Of a stretch of DNA of 32,479 nucleotides, positions 29,545 through 32,479 are shown piece after piece. A program made the position numbers and the translations under genes. Position 1 is the stretch's first letter. Each line of letters starts with the position of its first letter. The notes under the pieces are model-generated. The model did no database searches, was not told where the DNA came from, and saw only the letters and a list, made by a program, of their open reading frames with translations. This DNA comes from Anaerotruncus sp. (GTDB lineage: Bacteria > Bacillota > Clostridia > Oscillospirales > Ruminococcaceae), in assembly GCA_021770005.1 (NCBI GenBank), contig JAETRV010000030.1:1-32479 (forward strand), written 5' to 3'.

Positions 29545-30024
29545 ATGTATAAAGTGATGATTGTGGATGACGATCCAACCAGTTTGGCGATCGGCAAAGC
29601 GCTTCTAAGTGGTGAATATGAGGTGCTGACGATGAAATCCGGTGTGCAGGCGCTGGGATACCTGAAAGAGTACAATAAGCCGGATCTGATCCTGATGGAT
29701 ATGGTGATGCCCAGCAAGAGTGGGCAGGAGGTTCTAAAAATTCTACAGCAGGATCCAAAACTGTGTGACATTCCTGTGATTTTCCTTACGAGCATGGAGG
29801 GGCGCAACTTTGAGCTCGAGTGCCTTCAGCTGGGTGCGGTGGATTATCTCCAGAAGCCGGTAAATGCGGAGCTTATGAAGATTAAGGTGCGCCGGTATAT
29901 CCAGATGGTGGAAATCAAACGGCAGAATGAGTTCCTGAAAGGGAAGCTGTTCGAATTGAAAACGCGGGTAAACAAGATGTTCGATGTTGCCTTGGCTGCG
30001 TTGGACGATAAAAAGGATAAGTGA
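29545..30024 (+). CDS. Stand-alone response regulator with C-terminal helical tail
   Basis: A 159-residue protein: a receiver domain (1-120) with the acidic pocket VDDDP (8-10), the phosphoacceptor Asp52 in LILMDMVMP, Thr82 in FLTS and Lys104 in LQKPV, followed by a basic amphipathic helix of about 40 residues (VEIKRQNEFLKGKLFELKTRV) likely to form a coiled coil. There is no DNA-binding or enzymatic output domain, so it probably acts by protein contact or as a phosphate relay. No histidine kinase is adjacent. GGGGGAG lies 4-5 nt before ATG 29545. The gene sits behind a long structured leader and ends in its own terminator. Confidence 0.9.
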   Translation: MYKVMIVDDDPTSLAIGKALLSGEYEVLTMKSGVQALGYLKEYNKPDLILMDMVMPSKSGQEVLKILQQDPKLCDIPVIFLTSMEGRNFELECLQLGAVDYLQKPVNAELMKIKVRRYIQMVEIKRQNEFLKGKLFELKTRVNKMFDVALAALDDKKDK

Positions 30025-30034
30025 AAACAAGAAT

Positions 30035-30067
30035 TCCTTCTGCGGCTGGCTGGCAGAGGGATTTTTT
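30035..30067 (+). terminator. Intrinsic terminator after the response regulator
   Basis: TCCTTCTGC (30035-30043) pairs with GCAGAGGGA (30053-30061, one G-U), followed by TTTTTT. Confidence 0.85.
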
Positions 30068-30098
30068 GTGCAAAACAGGATTTTTTTGGTCAGATTGA

Positions 30099-30127
30099 TT
30101 GACTTTGGGGCCGGAAAAGGATATCAT
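30099..30127 (+). promoter_or_regulatory. SigA-type promoter of the phosphohexomutase gene
   Basis: TTGACT (30099-30104), 17 bp, TATCAT (30122-30127), 48 bp before the start codon. Confidence 0.7.
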
Positions 30128-30175
30128 AAGAATAGCAATTTGCCTAAATTTCCGGAATTATTGGAGGGGTAGTTT

Positions 30176-31885
30176 ATGAACCATAACGATCTGTACCAAC
30201 GCTGGCTGGGAACCAACCTCGAAGATGCGGATTTGTCCGCAGAGTTGGAGTCGATCAAGGGGCAGGATGAAGAAATTTTTGAGCGGTTCTACCGGGATCT
30301 CGCTTTTGGAACCGCCGGCCTGCGCGGGATCATCGGCGCAGGCACCAACCGGATGAACATCTACACCATCCGGCGCGCAACACAGGGACTTGCCAATTAT
30401 CTGAACCAGAAGTTTGAACATGCGACGGTTGCGATTTCGTACGACAGCCGGATCAAGTCCGACCTGTTCTCCAAAGAGGCGGCAGGGGTGCTCGCGGCCA
30501 ACGGGATCAAGGTACATATTTACCGGGAACTGATGCCGGTCCCGACCCTTTCCTTTGCAACCCGTGAGCTGCATTGCGAGGCGGGCATCATGGTCACAGC
30601 TTCCCACAATCCTGCAAAATATAACGGCTACAAGGTCTATGGAAGCGACGGCGGCCAGCTCACCGAGGTCGCGGCAGATGCGGTGCTTGCTGAGATCAAT
30701 GCACTCGACTATTTCGACGGGATCAAACGGGTCGATTTCGAGCAGGGGATCGCGGATGGCAGCATCTCCTATATCACCGAAGAACTGATTGACAAGTTCA
30801 TTCAGGCAACTTTGGCACAGCAGGTCAACCCGGGTGTCTGCGCACAGGCGGGGCTGAAACTGGTCTATTCGCCGCTGAATGGCTCGGGCAATAAGCCGGT
30901 ACGCCGGGTGCTCAAAGAGATCGGCGTGGCGGATGTGACCGTCGTCCCTGAACAGGAGATGCCGGACGGTAACTTCCCGACCTGCCCCTTCCCCAATCCC
31001 GAGATCAAAGAAGCTTTGCAGAAGGGTCTGGAACTCTCCGAAAAGATCGGCGCTGACCTGCTGCTCGCGACCGACCCCGACTGTGACCGTGTGGGTATTG
31101 CGGTAAAGGCGGCAGATGGCTACCATCTGTTGACTGGGAACCATGTCGGCGCGCTGCTGTTTGATTATATCTGCCAGAACCGGATTGCGAACGGCAATAT
31201 GCCGAAAGATCCGTTTGCGGTGACCACCATCGTTTCCACCAAGCTGACCAACGCGATTGGCAAGATGTATGGGGTCGAGGTTAAGAATGTGCTGACCGGC
31301 TTCAAGTATATCGGTGAGCAGATTGCGATTGCAGAAGCAGCGGGGCATCCCGAGCGGTTTGTGTTCGGCTTTGAAGAGAGTTACGGATACCTCGCGGGCA
31401 CCCACGTCCGGGACAAGGATGCGGTTGTCGGCTCGATGCTGATCGTCGAGATGGCGTCCTGGTACAAGCAGAAAGGCATGACCTTGATTGACGCGCTCAA
31501 TGCGATCTACGAGAAGTGCGGGCAGTATGTCGAAAGCGTTGCAAACTTCCAGTTCGAGGGCGCACAGGGTATGAAGAAGATGGATGAGATCATGTCTACC
31601 ATGCGCAACAACCCGCCCAAGGAGATTGCTGGTTCGCCGGTGTCTGAGGTGCTCGACTATAAGCTCTCGACTGCTACCAGTGCGGCAGGGGTCAGCACGA
31701 TCGATCTGCCCAAGTCCAATGTGCTCGAATACCGTCTGGAAAACGGATGCACCGCGATCGTCCGGCCTTCCGGTACCGAACCGAAGATCAAACTTTACCT
31801 GTCGCTTGTTGGCAGTGGGGAAGCGGAGATCGGCGCGCGCTCGGATGCGATTGGCAGCTCGATGAAGCAGCTTTTGGGGGTCTGA
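30176..31885 (+). CDS. Phosphoglucomutase/phosphomannomutase (alpha-PGM family)
   Basis: A 569-residue phosphohexomutase interconverting hexose 1- and 6-phosphates, supplying UDP-glucose and related precursors or feeding glycogen breakdown into glycolysis. FGTAGLRGIIGAGTNRMN is the N-terminal family block. TASHNP (141-146) carries the phosphoserine Ser143. DPDCDRVG (300-307) is the Mg2+ loop. GFEESYGY (398-405) is the sugar-specificity loop. RPSGTEPKIK near residue 535 binds phosphate. The length and GFEESYGYLAGTHVRDKDAV fit the PgcA-like bacterial enzyme rather than GlmM (about 450 aa), so it does not replace the glmM missing after cdaR. GGAGGGG lies about 6 nt before the ATG. Confidence 0.94.
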   Translation: MNHNDLYQRWLGTNLEDADLSAELESIKGQDEEIFERFYRDLAFGTAGLRGIIGAGTNRMNIYTIRRATQGLANYLNQKFEHATVAISYDSRIKSDLFSKEAAGVLAANGIKVHIYRELMPVPTLSFATRELHCEAGIMVTASHNPAKYNGYKVYGSDGGQLTEVAADAVLAEINALDYFDGIKRVDFEQGIADGSISYITEELIDKFIQATLAQQVNPGVCAQAGLKLVYSPLNGSGNKPVRRVLKEIGVADVTVVPEQEMPDGNFPTCPFPNPEIKEALQKGLELSEKIGADLLLATDPDCDRVGIAVKAADGYHLLTGNHVGALLFDYICQNRIANGNMPKDPFAVTTIVSTKLTNAIGKMYGVEVKNVLTGFKYIGEQIAIAEAAGHPERFVFGFEESYGYLAGTHVRDKDAVVGSMLIVEMASWYKQKGMTLIDALNAIYEKCGQYVESVANFQFEGAQGMKKMDEIMSTMRNNPPKEIAGSPVSEVLDYKLSTATSAAGVSTIDLPKSNVLEYRLENGCTAIVRPSGTEPKIKLYLSLVGSGEAEIGARSDAIGSSMKQLLGV

Positions 31886-31929
31886 TCCGGCAGGGATTGG
31901 CAAAAAAAGCGGAAATCTGAAAAAAAGAC

Positions 31930-31958
31930 TTGCTTTCGGGATATACTTGTGGTAATAT
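31930..31958 (+). promoter_or_regulatory. SigA-type promoter of rpmE
   Basis: TTGCTT (31930-31935), 17 bp, TAATAT (31953-31958). The short leader contains a TGGCATC/GATGCCA hairpin (31975-31995) directly before the ribosome site, a possible L31 autoregulatory leader. Confidence 0.6.
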
Positions 31959-32013
31959 TCATATGTTACATTTATGGCATCCAATATAGATGCCAGAGAG
32001 AGGTGAAACAATC

Positions 32014-32217
32014 ATGAAACAGGGCATTCATCCGAACTACAAGGAGACGACGATCACCTGTGCTTGTGGCGAAGTGATCCATACCCGTTCGACCAAGGAG
32101 AATATCCGCGTCGAAATCTGCTCCAAGTGCCATCCGTTCTTCACTGGCCGTCAGAAGCTGGTTGATACCGGTGGGCGTGTTGACAGATTTAAAAAGCGTT
32201 TTGGAATGGATAAGTAA
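32014..32217 (+). CDS. rpmE: 50S ribosomal protein L31, zinc-binding type
   Basis: A 67-residue L31 of the zinc-containing (C+) class that bridges the 50S and 30S subunits. The [11 protein letters not shown] start, CAC (C16, C18) and [10 protein letters not shown] (C36, C39) supply the four zinc ligands, and [14 protein letters not shown] is the standard end. AGAGGTGA lies about 7 nt before ATG 32014; the upstream in-frame ATG at 31990 is in the leader hairpin and is rejected. It is followed by a strong terminator. Confidence 0.97.
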   Translation: MKQGIHPNYKETTITCACGEVIHTRSTKENIRVEICSKCHPFFTGRQKLVDTGGRVDRFKKRFGMDK

Positions 32218-32234
32218 TTCCTGCGGAACAACTG

Positions 32235-32264
32235 CGCAGCCGTACCCATTACGGCTGCGTTTTT
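32235..32264 (+). terminator. Intrinsic terminator after rpmE
   Basis: CGCAGCCGTA (32235-32244) pairs perfectly with TACGGCTGCG (32250-32259), followed by TTTTT. Confidence 0.92.
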
Positions 32265-32267
32265 GCG

Positions 32268-32331
32268 TCAGGGTGCGGCGGGGGCTCCGCCCCTCGACCC
32301 CGCCACCTTTGAAAAGGTGGACGAAACTTTT
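32268..32331 (-). repeat. Dispersed hairpin repeat, family C, copy 2
   Basis: Reverse-orientation relative of 28183-28254. It contains a CCACCTTT/AAAGGTGG hairpin and a GGGGC..GCCCC block separated by TCGACCCCG. It directly abuts the family B element that follows, so two unrelated repeats are stacked here. Confidence 0.65.
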
Positions 32332-32334
32332 GGT

Positions 32335-32479
32335 TAGGGCTTGTTTGAAAATAGAGAAATGGACGGATTTTTCGCAAAAAATGAGCAGCTGCAAGGAAAA
32401 AAGCACAGGAATACTTGATGTATTCCGAGCATTTTTGACGCGGCAGATGCCGCTTTTTGTAGAAAAAGACGGTGATTTC
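32335..32479 (-). repeat. Family B short inverted-repeat element, copy cut by window end
   Basis: Reverse complement of 9762-9906 with 5 differences over 145 bases. It begins TAGGGCTTGTTTGAAAATA and runs off the window before its other terminal repeat. No gene lies in 32218-32479. Confidence 0.85.

Noticed and set aside
30158-32011. 617-codon open frame on the minus strand
   Set aside because: It lies wholly opposite the phosphohexomutase, whose catalytic motifs are all intact. Its composition (Arg/His/Asp-rich, no family pattern) is typical of an antisense shadow in GC-rich DNA.

Overview
The window looks like a chromosomal segment of an anaerobic, endospore-forming Firmicute, most likely a Clostridia member of the Oscillospiraceae/Ruminococcaceae type. 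This is inferred from the protein families, the roughly mid-50s G+C look, the strong Shine-Dalgarno sites and the sporulation gene content. No rRNA, tRNA, CRISPR array, prophage or transposase gene was recognised. Most genes are ordinary core genes. The unusual material is in the intergenic DNA: repeat elements, palindromic promoter regions and structured leaders. Layout: 1-433 is repeat and hairpin DNA. 434-3890 (minus) holds a BCCT-type transporter with a small Cys-containing protein coupled to it, and a secreted protein of unknown function. 4320-5714 is a DUF3343 plus cysteine-desulfurase-like pair behind a structured leader. 5807-7917 is the cyclic-di-AMP synthase operon cdaA-cdaR, without the usual glmM. 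8152-9744 is a large FAD-dependent dehydrogenase of the COG2509 type, followed by a short inverted-repeat element, a degenerate patatin-like protein and (minus) an MTA/SAH nucleosidase. 11567-17378 is a version of the Bacillus yab cluster: SpoVB/YabM-like flippase, MazG, HU, RqcP (YabO), an inserted AAA ATPase, YabP, YabQ, DivIC-like protein and an S1-domain YabR-like protein. 17446-19436 is an amidohydrolase plus an orphan fumarase alpha subunit. 19613-21154 holds an XRE-type membrane regulator and the long hibernation factor HPF. 21205-22275 is a palindrome-rich promoter region in front of a zinc-ribbon protein with a 60-bp tandem repeat. 22560-23600 is mnmA. It converges on the minus-strand nickel-pincer cofactor operon larE-larB-larC (23615-26443), where larE appears to start at CTG behind a possible attenuator. 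26654-26977 (minus) encodes an extremely Cys-rich small protein. 27311-29098 is spoIIGA-sigE with a perfect Spo0A box in the promoter. 29255-30024 is a stand-alone response regulator behind a long structured leader or small RNA. 30176-31885 is a phosphoglucomutase/phosphomannomutase and 32014-32217 is rpmE. How they work together: two blocks belong to the sporulation programme. spoIIGA-sigE makes the early mother-cell sigma factor and its activating protease. The flippase and yabPQ genes carry candidate SigE-like promoters, as expected for targets of that factor. Other genes serve translation (HU-RqcP-YabR block, HPF, MnmA, L31), cyclic-di-AMP signalling, and sulfur or nickel cofactor chemistry (the desulfurase, MnmA, the sacrificial-sulfur enzyme LarE). 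At least three families of short non-coding repeats are scattered between genes; two of them appear to touch or form stop codons, and one sits between spoIIGA and sigE.
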